Assembly: GCF_000455325.1 (NCBI RefSeq)
Contig: NZ_HG322951.1
Location: 1,985,597 to 2,049,596, forward strand
Length of the DNA stretch: 64,000 nt
DNA from: Mycolicibacterium septicum DSM 44393
GTDB taxonomy: Bacteria > Actinomycetota > Actinomycetes > Mycobacteriales > Mycobacteriaceae
Reading direction: 5' to 3'
The position numbers were made by a program, and so were the translations under genes. The notes below the pieces were generated by a model that was not told the DNA's origin, made no database searches, and saw only the letters and a program-made list of their open reading frames with translations. This document shows positions 17,013-24,626 of this stretch, piece after piece; the stretch's first letter is position 1; every line of letters starts with the position of its first letter.

Positions 17013-18803
17013 GTGACCGACGTTGACGGCTCGAACATTGACGTCGATGAGTTGCGCCGGAAGTACGCGGCCGAGCGCCAGCGACGGCTGAGGCCCGATG
17101 GCATCGCCCAATACGTGGAGATAGCCGGCAGATTCGCCGGCTTCGGTGAAGACCCGTGGGCAGACCCGCACTTCAGTCGGGAACCGCTCGCCGACGACGT
17201 GGACGTGGCGATCATCGGCGCCGGATTCGGTGGGCTGTTGATCGGAGCGCGGCTGCGCGAGCTCGGAGTCGAGAACGTGCGACTGATCGACAAGGCGGCC
17301 GACGTGGGCGGCACCTGGTACTGGAACCGGTATCCGGGTATCGCCTGCGACGTCGAGTCGTACGTGTACATGCCGCTGCTGGAGGAGCTCGGCTACGTTC
17401 CCACCGAGAAGTATTCGAAGGGCGCGGAGATCTTCGCGCACTGCCAGCGCATCGCCCGGCACTACGACCTGTACCGCAATGCGTGCCTGCAGACCGAGGT
17501 GCGCGAAATCCGCTGGATGCCTGAGCAATCACGGTGGCTCATCACCACGAACCATGGCGATGCGATCAGGGCCAGGTTCGTGGCGATGGCCAACGGCTAC
17601 CTGCAGAAGCCCAAGCTGCCGGGTATTCCGGGAATGGGGTCGTTCCGCGGGCACACATTCCACACCAGCCGGTGGGACTACGGGTACACCGGCGCGCATC
17701 TGGAGAACCTGGCCGACAAGCGGGTCGGCATCGTCGGTACGGGCGCGACCGCGATCCAGTGCGTCCCGCGGCTGGCCGCCGCGGTGGGGCAGTTGTACGT
17801 CTTCCAGCGCACCCCCTCGACGGTCGACGTCCGTGCCAACCGGGCCACCGATCCGGAGTGGGCGGCCTCGCTGGAGCCCGGTTGGCAACGGCGCCGCATC
17901 GAGAACTTTCAGATGCTCACCGCCGGTGGACAAGCCGACGAGGACCTCGTCGACGACGCGTGGACGAGCCTCACCAAGAAGCTGCCGATTGTGCGGCACA
18001 ACGCGGACGGTGGCCCGAGTACCGCCGAGCTCGCGGACTTCGCCAAGATGGAAGAGATCCGGGCCCGGATCGATGCCGTCGTGACCGATTCGGCTACCGC
18101 GCAGGCGCTCAAGCCGTGGTACGGCTACTTCTGTAAACGCCCCTGCTTCCACGATGAGTACCTCCAGGCGTTCAATCGCGAGAACGTCAGCCTCGTCGAC
18201 ACCCGCGGCAGCGGTGTCCAGCAGATCGGCGAGCGCGGCGTAGTCGTCGATGACGTCGAATATCCCTTGGACTGTTTGATTTTCGCGACGGGTTTCGAGG
18301 TGGGCACCGAGTACGCACGCCGCACCGGGTTCGAGATCATCGGCCGTGACGGCCTGACGCTCACCGAGAAGTGGGCCGACGGTGTGCGCACGTTCCACGG
18401 CTTACAGGTCAACGGCTTCCCGAACTGTTTCATCGAGAGCATCGCCCAATCGGGCTTCACGGTGAACTTTCCCTACCTCATCGACACCCAGTCCCGTCAC
18501 ATCGCCTGGACGATCGCCTGGGCGTTACAGCACGACGCCGCCGTGATCGAAGCGACCGCCGACGCCGAATCGGCATGGGTCGACACCGTGGTGGAGCGTT
18601 CCGATGTCATCGCCGGCCGACGTGAGTCGTGCACGCCGGGGTACTACAACCGCGAGGGCCAGGCCGACGTGCGATTGCGTCAGGGCAGTTTCTTCTTCGG
18701 CAGTCCGATGGAATACGCGGACATCCTGGCTGCGTGGCGTACTGACGGAAACCTGGATGGCCTCGACATAGCCGGTGCGGCTATGCGATCCCGAAATCGA
18801 TGA
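17013..18803 (+). CDS. Baeyer-Villiger-type flavin monooxygenase
   Basis: A 596-residue enzyme that inserts oxygen next to a ketone to give an ester or lactone, using FAD and NADPH. It has two Rossmann motifs, GAGFGG (69-74) and GTGATA (242-247), and between them the BVMO fingerprint FRGHTFHTSRW (211-221). GGTWYWNRYPG is the usual FAD/NADP linker motif. The GTG at 17013 has AAGAAGG about 7 nt upstream; an in-frame GTG at 16986 without Shine-Dalgarno would add 9 residues. The 3' end overlaps the convergent alcohol dehydrogenase by 23 bp. With ADH and ALDH it forms an alcohol-ketone-ester-acid type route; the natural substrate is unknown. Confidence 0.9.
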   Translation: MTDVDGSNIDVDELRRKYAAERQRRLRPDGIAQYVEIAGRFAGFGEDPWADPHFSREPLADDVDVAIIGAGFGGLLIGARLRELGVENVRLIDKAADVGGTWYWNRYPGIACDVESYVYMPLLEELGYVPTEKYSKGAEIFAHCQRIARHYDLYRNACLQTEVREIRWMPEQSRWLITTNHGDAIRARFVAMANGYLQKPKLPGIPGMGSFRGHTFHTSRWDYGYTGAHLENLADKRVGIVGTGATAIQCVPRLAAAVGQLYVFQRTPSTVDVRANRATDPEWAASLEPGWQRRRIENFQMLTAGGQADEDLVDDAWTSLTKKLPIVRHNADGGPSTAELADFAKMEEIRARIDAVVTDSATAQALKPWYGYFCKRPCFHDEYLQAFNRENVSLVDTRGSGVQQIGERGVVVDDVEYPLDCLIFATGFEVGTEYARRTGFEIIGRDGLTLTEKWADGVRTFHGLQVNGFPNCFIESIAQSGFTVNFPYLIDTQSRHIAWTIAWALQHDAAVIEATADAESAWVDTVVERSDVIAGRRESCTPGYYNREGQADVRLRQGSFFFGSPMEYADILAAWRTDGNLDGLDIAGAAMRSRNR

Positions 18804-19929
18804 CGCCCCTGATCAATTCACCCTGGGCGAGGTCGGCGTAGGCGTCGTTGATGTCGTCGAGGCGATAACGCCTGGTGATCATCTCGTCCAGCTGCAGCAG
18901 CCCGGAATCGTACAGACCCGCCAGACGTGGGATGTCCGCCTTCGGATTGCAGGAGCCGAAGACGGTGCCGCACAGGTTCTTGTTCATCAGGACGACGTCC
19001 TGAAGATTGAAGTCCAACGGTCGGGTGCCCGGTGCCGACATGGCGGTGAGCACGCACGTCCCGCCCTTGCGGGTGAGACTCAACGCGTCGACGACATCGG
19101 ATTCGCCGATCTCCGAAGGGGACACGACGACGCTGTCCGCCATCACCCCACGGGTGAGTTCGCGGACCAGGTCGAATGCCTCGTCGGCGGCGGCCGCCAC
19201 GTGGGTGGCACCGAAGGTCAGGGCCGACTTCCGTTTGAACTCAACGGGATCGACGGCGACGATCGACGCGGCACCGTTGATGCGGGCGGCCTGTACGGCC
19301 GCGGTGCCGATCCCGCCGACGCCGATCACCACGACGGTGTCGCCGCCGCGCACTCCGCCCCGATAGGCGGCCGAGCCGTAACCGGTCGGCACCGCACAGG
19401 CGAGCAGTGCACCCGGGACCAGGGGGAGGTGTGGCTCGATCTTGACCAGGGAGGCCGCCGAAACCACTGTGTGTTCGGCGAAAGCCCCGATCTTGGACAC
19501 ATGGGCGAGGTTGCCGCCGTCGAGGGTGTGGTGCCGAAAGGTCCCGTCCGTGGGCATGCCGGGCATCAGCGTTCCGGCCCCGGCATCGCAGATGTATTCC
19601 ATGCCGGTTGTGCACCATCGGCATTCGCCGCAAACGGCGACAAACGACGTCACCACGTGGTCGCCCGGGGCGAACCGGGTGACGCCGTCGCCGACCTCGA
19701 CGACCACGCCTGCGCCCTCGTGGCCGCCAATGCTGGGGGTCATCGGTGGGCGGAGGCCGCCGTTCTGCGGGGGAACCATGATGCCCCGGCGGATGTGGTC
19801 GTCGGAGTGGCACAGCCCGGCGGCGGCGAGCTGCACCAGTACCTCGCCGGCCCGCGGTGGGTCGAGTTCGAACTCTTCCACCTGCCATGGGCCGCCGTAT
19901 TCGTAGACGATGGCGGCTCGACTTCTCAT
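18781..19929 (-). CDS. Zinc-dependent alcohol dehydrogenase, NDMA-dependent (Rxyl_3153-like) type
   Basis: A 382-residue medium-chain dehydrogenase. Catalytic zinc ligands are visible in GLCHSDDH and GGHEGAG; the structural zinc site is the Cys-rich CGECRWC followed by ICD. The NAD motif is VIGVGGIGTAAVQ. The pattern CHSDDH, the DGTFRHH segment and VDPVEFKRKSAL are typical of the NDMA-dependent alcohol dehydrogenases, whose tightly bound nicotinamide is thought to be recycled through mycofactocin in mycobacteria. Operator site 3 is about 60-73 bp upstream. It would supply the ketone or aldehyde used by the neighbouring monooxygenase and aldehyde dehydrogenase. Confidence 0.9.
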   Translation of the reverse strand: MRSRAAIVYEYGGPWQVEEFELDPPRAGEVLVQLAAAGLCHSDDHIRRGIMVPPQNGGLRPPMTPSIGGHEGAGVVVEVGDGVTRFAPGDHVVTSFVAVCGECRWCTTGMEYICDAGAGTLMPGMPTDGTFRHHTLDGGNLAHVSKIGAFAEHTVVSAASLVKIEPHLPLVPGALLACAVPTGYGSAAYRGGVRGGDTVVVIGVGGIGTAAVQAARINGAASIVAVDPVEFKRKSALTFGATHVAAAADEAFDLVRELTRGVMADSVVVSPSEIGESDVVDALSLTRKGGTCVLTAMSAPGTRPLDFNLQDVVLMNKNLCGTVFGSCNPKADIPRLAGLYDSGLLQLDEMITRRYRLDDINDAYADLAQGELIRGVIDFGIA

Positions 19930-19987
19930 CGGCGTCCGTCTCCGATCTATGTGACAGGTCAGGGTCGCGCAGAAAGTGCCGAATTAA

Positions 19988-20001
19988 TGATCAGTTGATC
20001 A
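19988..20001 (-). promoter_or_regulatory. TGATCA-type operator site 3, before the alcohol dehydrogenase
   Basis: Two TGATCA half-sites (19988-19993 and 19996-20001) in the context AATGATCAGTTGATCATATC. The half-site matches sites 1 and 2, but the spacing differs: the half-sites start 8 bp apart here against 12 bp in sites 1 and 2. It lies in the ADH promoter. Confidence 0.55.
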
Positions 20002-20044
20002 TATCGACCGGCGGGCGGACTCAGGCCGTGTCACACGGACTGCA

Positions 20045-20896
20045 TCACGGCTTGAGAAGCGCGACGACCTTGTCCTCGAGCGCGACCGGATCGGCGTTCG
20101 GGTCGGCCGGCTCGGTGTGCGGCAGGTCGCCCTCGGGGTCGGCGAAATCGCGGTAGGTCTTGTCGCCGGCCAGCGTGGCCAGCAGATACCCGGTGAGCAG
20201 GCCGCGAACGATCTTCTGGGTGTCCCGGTCGGCGCCGGGCAAGCCGATGAATCGGGCCAGCCGACGGCCCTCGACCAGCCCACCGGCCTGCGCCTTGCTC
20301 ACCGTCCGCAGCGTCGCGCCCTCCCAGGCCCGGGCCAGCTCCACGGCATTCGAGCGCAGCGTCATCGGGTCGCCGGGGGCGGTCAGCACCAGCCCGGGCA
20401 CCTTCAGCGTCGACGCCGGTTGTTCGGCCGGTGGCTTGGTCACCGTCGGGAACAGCGACACCACGGCTTTGGGGCGGTGCGCGTCGCCGCCCATGCCCGC
20501 GGCGGCGAACACGGCGGCGGACCCGCCGAAACCGTGTCCGACCACACCTCGCTTGCCCGGGTGCACGCTGATCTTGCCGGTCCCCAGCCGCACCCCGGTG
20601 ATGATCTCGAGGGCCGCGCCCAGGTCGAAGGCGAAATTGAGCACCGACGGCGCCAGGCTCGTCTCGGTGTTGGGGGCGGCCGCCACGATGCCCCAGGAGG
20701 CCAGGTGCTCCAGCGTGTGCGTGTAGTTGTCCGCCTGCGTCATCCACTCGTGGCCGAACACCACGCCGGGCAGGTTCAGGCCGGACTCCGGCGTGTACAC
20801 CACTCCCGGCATGCCGGCGAACGCCAGGTCACCACGCAGAACGCGATGCGGTCCGCGGCGGGTCAACCCTGCGAAGAGCTTCTTTGTGCTGGCCAC
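20045..20896 (-). CDS. Alpha/beta-hydrolase (dienelactone hydrolase-like), Rv3438-like
   Basis: A 283-residue hydrolase-fold protein. The nucleophile elbow reads GHGFGG (in VVGHGFGGSAAVFAAAG), where a Phe replaces the usual Ser/Cys, so the canonical nucleophile seems absent in this position. The N-terminal part (GVVYTPESGLNLPGVVFGHEW) is typical of dienelactone hydrolase/chlorophyllase-like proteins. The GTG start at 20896 (VASTKKLFAG) fits the Rv3438 N-terminus. In M. tuberculosis Rv3438 lies between Rv3439c and glmS; here it also precedes glmS, divergently, with block A inserted on its other side. Confidence 0.8.
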   Translation of the reverse strand: MASTKKLFAGLTRRGPHRVLRGDLAFAGMPGVVYTPESGLNLPGVVFGHEWMTQADNYTHTLEHLASWGIVAAAPNTETSLAPSVLNFAFDLGAALEIITGVRLGTGKISVHPGKRGVVGHGFGGSAAVFAAAGMGGDAHRPKAVVSLFPTVTKPPAEQPASTLKVPGLVLTAPGDPMTLRSNAVELARAWEGATLRTVSKAQAGGLVEGRRLARFIGLPGADRDTQKIVRGLLTGYLLATLAGDKTYRDFADPEGDLPHTEPADPNADPVALEDKVVALLKP

Positions 20897-21012
20897 GCGT
20901 TGACCGTAGCGCAGCGGGCCGAATCTGCGCCTGGGTGCTTTCGCGGTGATATGTGTCAAACGCCGTCGCGCAGAATCGGGCCAGGGCTCCGACTGCACTA
21001 CCCTGGGACCCT

Positions 21013-22890
21013 ATGTGTGGAATCGTCGGCTACGTCGGGGCGCGCCCGGCCCGCGGCATCGTCGTCGACGCGCTGCGCCGGATGGAATACCGGGGTTACG
21101 ACTCCGCGGGAATCGCGCTGATCGACGACAACGGCGGGTTGACGGTACGTCGCCGCGCCGGACGCCTGGCCAACCTGGAGACCGCCCTCGCCGAGACCGA
21201 CGACGGCGTGCTGACCGGCACGACCGGCCTCGGCCACACCCGGTGGGCCACCCACGGCCGGCCCACCGACCGCAACGCACACCCGCACCGCGACGCCGCG
21301 GGCAAGATCGCCGTCGTCCACAACGGCATCATCGAGAACTTCGCCGTCCTGCGCGCGGAGCTGGAAGCCGACGGAGTCGAGTTCGCCAGCGACACCGACT
21401 CCGAGGTGGCTGTCCACCTTGTGGCCCGTCAGTACGCCAACGGCGACACCGCCGGCGACTTTCCGGCGTCCGTCCTGGCCGTACTGCAGCGCCTGGAAGG
21501 CCACTTCACCCTGGTGTTCGCCAGCGCCGACGATCCGGGCACGATCGTGGCGGCTCGCCGGTCCACCCCGCTCGTCGTCGGCATCGGTGAGAACGAGATG
21601 TTCGTCGGGTCCGACGTGGCGGCGTTCATCGAGCACACCCGGCACGCCGTGGAGCTCGGCCAGGACCAGGCGGTGGTGCTGACCGCCGACGGCTACCGGA
21701 TCACCGACTTCTTCGGCCGCGACGACCTGCAGGCCGGCCGGGACTACCGGGAATTCCATATCGACTGGGACCTCGACGCTGCCGAAAAGGGTGGCTACGA
21801 CTACTTCATGCTCAAGGAGATCGCCGAGCAGCCCGCCGCGGTCGCCGACACCCTGCTGGGGCATTTCGTCGACGGCCGCATCGTGCTCGACGAGCAGCGC
21901 CTGTCCGATCAGGAACTGCGCGAGATCGACAAGGTGTTCATCGTCGCCTGCGGCACCGCCTACCACTCGGGCCTGCTGGCCAAGTACGCCATCGAGCACT
22001 GGACCCGGCTGCCGGTCGAGGTCGAACTCGCCAGCGAGTTCCGGTACCGCGACCCGGTTCTGGACCGCAGCACCTTGGTGATCGCCATCTCGCAGTCGGG
22101 CGAGACCGCCGACACGCTGGAAGCGGTGCGGCACGCCAAGACCCAGAAGGCCAAGGTGCTGGCGATCTGCAACACCAACGGCAGCCAGATCCCGCGCGAG
22201 GCCGACGCGGTGCTCTACACCCGGGCCGGGCCGGAGATCGGTGTGGCCGCCACCAAGACGTTCCTGGCGCAGATCGCCGCGAACTACCTGGTCGGGCTGG
22301 CGCTGGCACAGGCCCGCGGAACCAAGTACCCCGACGAGGTCGAGCGCGAGTACCACGAGCTGGAGGCCATGCCGGACATGGTCAGCCGGGTCCTGGCCGG
22401 CATCGAGCCGGTGGGGCAGTTGGCGCAGCGGTTCGCGACGTCGCCCACGATCCTGTTCCTGGGGCGGCACGTCGGCTACCCGGTGGCGCTGGAAGGCGCG
22501 CTCAAGCTCAAGGAGCTGGCCTACATGCACGCCGAGGGCTTCGCCGCCGGTGAGCTCAAGCACGGTCCGATCGCCCTGATCGACGAGGACCTGCCGGTCA
22601 TCGTGGTGATGCCGTCGCCCAAGAACGCGCAGATGCTGCACGCCAAGCTGCTGTCCAACATCCGAGAGATCCAGGCCCGCGGCGCGGTGACCATCGTGAT
22701 CGCCGAGGAGGGTGACGACACGGTGCGGCCGTACGCCGATCACCTGATCGAGATCCCGGCGGTGTCAACGCTTTTCCAGCCGTTGCTGTCCACCATCCCG
22801 CTGCAGGTGTTCGCGGCCGGGGTGGCCCGGGCGCGCGGGTACGACGTCGACAAGCCGCGCAACCTGGCCAAGTCCGTCACCGTCGAGTAG
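21013..22890 (+). CDS. glmS: Glutamine-fructose-6-phosphate aminotransferase GlmS
   Basis: Makes glucosamine-6-phosphate from fructose-6-phosphate and glutamine, the first step to UDP-GlcNAc. The start at 21013 gives MCGIVGYVG, where Cys2 becomes the N-terminal nucleophile of the glutaminase domain after Met removal; the 20-codon upstream extension would block this. The glutaminase domain spans about residues 1-240. Two SIS isomerase domains follow (ISQSGETADTLEA and AEGFAAGELKHGPIALID), and the C-terminus ends NLAKSVTVE, the family tail. The 625-residue length matches mycobacterial GlmS (624). No glmS ribozyme-like leader is seen. Confidence 0.97.
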   Translation: MCGIVGYVGARPARGIVVDALRRMEYRGYDSAGIALIDDNGGLTVRRRAGRLANLETALAETDDGVLTGTTGLGHTRWATHGRPTDRNAHPHRDAAGKIAVVHNGIIENFAVLRAELEADGVEFASDTDSEVAVHLVARQYANGDTAGDFPASVLAVLQRLEGHFTLVFASADDPGTIVAARRSTPLVVGIGENEMFVGSDVAAFIEHTRHAVELGQDQAVVLTADGYRITDFFGRDDLQAGRDYREFHIDWDLDAAEKGGYDYFMLKEIAEQPAAVADTLLGHFVDGRIVLDEQRLSDQELREIDKVFIVACGTAYHSGLLAKYAIEHWTRLPVEVELASEFRYRDPVLDRSTLVIAISQSGETADTLEAVRHAKTQKAKVLAICNTNGSQIPREADAVLYTRAGPEIGVAATKTFLAQIAANYLVGLALAQARGTKYPDEVEREYHELEAMPDMVSRVLAGIEPVGQLAQRFATSPTILFLGRHVGYPVALEGALKLKELAYMHAEGFAAGELKHGPIALIDEDLPVIVVMPSPKNAQMLHAKLLSNIREIQARGAVTIVIAEEGDDTVRPYADHLIEIPAVSTLFQPLLSTIPLQVFAAGVARARGYDVDKPRNLAKSVTVE

Positions 22891-22915
22891 TTCTGCCACT
22901 CGACGCGGAGGTCTG

Positions 22916-23869
22916 ATGGATCTGCGGGTTCCCACGGTCAACATCGCCGGGCGGTGGGACCGCAGTGGGCTGGGAGCGTTCGTCTCCGACGCCGCGTTCG
23001 AGCATTTCCTGGGCGCCTACCGGGCCGGGATGGCGGCCTTGCCGCCGTTCGAACTGTTCGACGTGCCAACCTCATTCGGGACCGTGCGGGCCTACCGCTT
23101 CGCCGGGCCGGGGGATGGCACCCCGGTCGTCCTGCTGCCGGGCCGTAACGCGTCGACGCCGATGTATGAAACCAACCTCGGGCCGTTGCTGGAACGCCGC
23201 ACCGTGTACGGCATCGATCTGCTCGGTGAGGCCGGTCTGTCGGTGCAGCACAAGCCGATTCGTGATGCCCGGGACCAGGCACAGTGGCTGGATGAGGCGC
23301 TGGCCGGCCTCGGGCTGGACAAGGCCCATCTGCTCGGGGTGTCGATGGGCGGCTGGACGGCCGTGAATGGTGGTGTACACGGATCCGGCCGGATCGCGTC
23401 GCTCACCTTGTTGGACCCGGTGTTCACCTTCTCCGGTGTTCCGGTCAAGGCGATACTGGCCTCGGTGGCATTGTTCGCGCCGGGCGTGCCCGAGCGTTGG
23501 CGCAGGCGCGTGCAGAGCTGGATTGCCGGGGGTGCCGATGTGGATGCCGCCGAGGTGGTGGCCGCACTGATCTCCGCGGGTTCAACGGATTTCACGCTGC
23601 GCACGCCGATGCCGAAGCTGTTCAGCGATGAGCAATTGCGGGGGATCGACGTGCCGGTGCTGGCGTTGATCGCGGGCCGCAGCGTCATGCTCAACCCGAC
23701 ACGCGCCGTCGCACGGGCGCGAGAGATGTTGGCGCGTGGTGAGATCGAGCTCTGGTCCGACGCTTCTCACGCCATCAACGGCGAATACCCGGATGAGATT
23801 GCGCAACGGGCGGGCCGGTTCTGGGACGGTCTTCAGGTGCGGATCACCGATGGCCCCAGCGCTTCATAG
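22916..23869 (+). CDS. Alpha/beta-hydrolase
   Basis: A 317-residue hydrolase with the nucleophile elbow GVSMGGW (Ser at about residue 143), a GxNAS oxyanion region (LLPGRNASTPM), an acid in the ALIAGRSVMLNP region and a catalytic His in SDASHAINGEYP. There is no signal peptide. The gene starts 25 bp after glmS behind GGAGG and may be read from the same transcript. The 3' end overlaps the convergent DeoR gene by 37 bp. Substrate unknown; an esterase or peptidase-like activity is likely. Confidence 0.85.
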   Translation: MDLRVPTVNIAGRWDRSGLGAFVSDAAFEHFLGAYRAGMAALPPFELFDVPTSFGTVRAYRFAGPGDGTPVVLLPGRNASTPMYETNLGPLLERRTVYGIDLLGEAGLSVQHKPIRDARDQAQWLDEALAGLGLDKAHLLGVSMGGWTAVNGGVHGSGRIASLTLLDPVFTFSGVPVKAILASVALFAPGVPERWRRRVQSWIAGGADVDAAEVVAALISAGSTDFTLRTPMPKLFSDEQLRGIDVPVLALIAGRSVMLNPTRAVARAREMLARGEIELWSDASHAINGEYPDEIAQRAGRFWDGLQVRITDGPSAS

Positions 23870-24600
23870 CGCTGTGCTTCCTCCGCGGGCAACTCGGTGC
23901 CGGTGACGACCGACTCGAAATCGGAGACGTCTGCGAACCGGCAGAAACTCGTTTCCCCGAACTTGGAATGCGCCGCCACCAGTACACACCGTTGCGTAAC
24001 CTTGACCGCTGTCTGCTTCACCGCTGCCACTGCGGGATCCGGTGTGGTGAGGCCGTGTTCGACCGTGATCCCGTTGGTGCCGAGAAAGGCGATGTCGATC
24101 ACCAGGCTGTTCAGTCGCTCCACCGCCCACTGGTCGACGGTGGCCAGGGTGCGTCCTCGCATGCGGCCACCGATCATCAGGACGGTGACGGTCTCGCTGT
24201 GTGCCAGCGCCTCGGCGGCCAGCAGCGATGATGTCACCACCGTCAGTTCCTCGTCGGCGAGCTGTTCGGCGATCAGCCGTGGCGTGAAACCCTCGTCCAG
24301 GTAGACGGTTTCGGCGCCGTGCAACAGGTGTGCCGCCGCGGCAGCGATGCGGTGCTTCTGGGCCAGGTCTACCTGGCTGCGGTATTCGACGGTGGATTCG
24401 AACGCCGCGGTCTCCAGTGGGATCGCTCCGCCGTGTACACGTTTGAGCAGCCGTCTCCCGGCCAGTGCCTTGAGGTCGCGGCGGATGGTCTCGGCCGCGA
24501 CGTCGAGTTCCTCGGCCAGCGTCAGCACGTCGACGCGGCCCCGGCTGCGCGCGAACTCGACGATGCGACTCTGGCGGGTATCTGAATCCACGCTTGCCAT
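23833..24600 (-). CDS. DeoR/GlpR-family regulator of the PTS locus
   Basis: A 255-residue DeoR protein. The N-terminal winged helix (residues 5-58) has the signature VLTLAEELDVAAETIRRDLKAL. The sensor domain has the sugar-phosphate motif of the family (YLDEGFTP, LGTNGITVEHGLTTPD and HSKFG). Such proteins respond to phosphorylated sugars or polyols. It is 26 bp upstream of the PTS gene's 3' end on the same strand, so it is likely the last gene of the PTS operon and controls it and the divergent dehydrogenase. Confidence 0.9.
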   Translation of the reverse strand: MASVDSDTRQSRIVEFARSRGRVDVLTLAEELDVAAETIRRDLKALAGRRLLKRVHGGAIPLETAAFESTVEYRSQVDLAQKHRIAAAAAHLLHGAETVYLDEGFTPRLIAEQLADEELTVVTSSLLAAEALAHSETVTVLMIGGRMRGRTLATVDQWAVERLNSLVIDIAFLGTNGITVEHGLTTPDPAVAAVKQTAVKVTQRCVLVAAHSKFGETSFCRFADVSDFESVVTGTELPAEEAQRYEALGPSVIRT

Positions 24601-24626
24601 TCTGGGGCACCCGGGTGCGGCGTCGG

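Noticed and set aside
20897..21012. Possible glmS ribozyme/riboswitch in the glmS leader
   Set aside because: The leader is only about 116 bp shared with a divergent gene and lacks the conserved core; the glmS ribozyme is a feature of Firmicutes.
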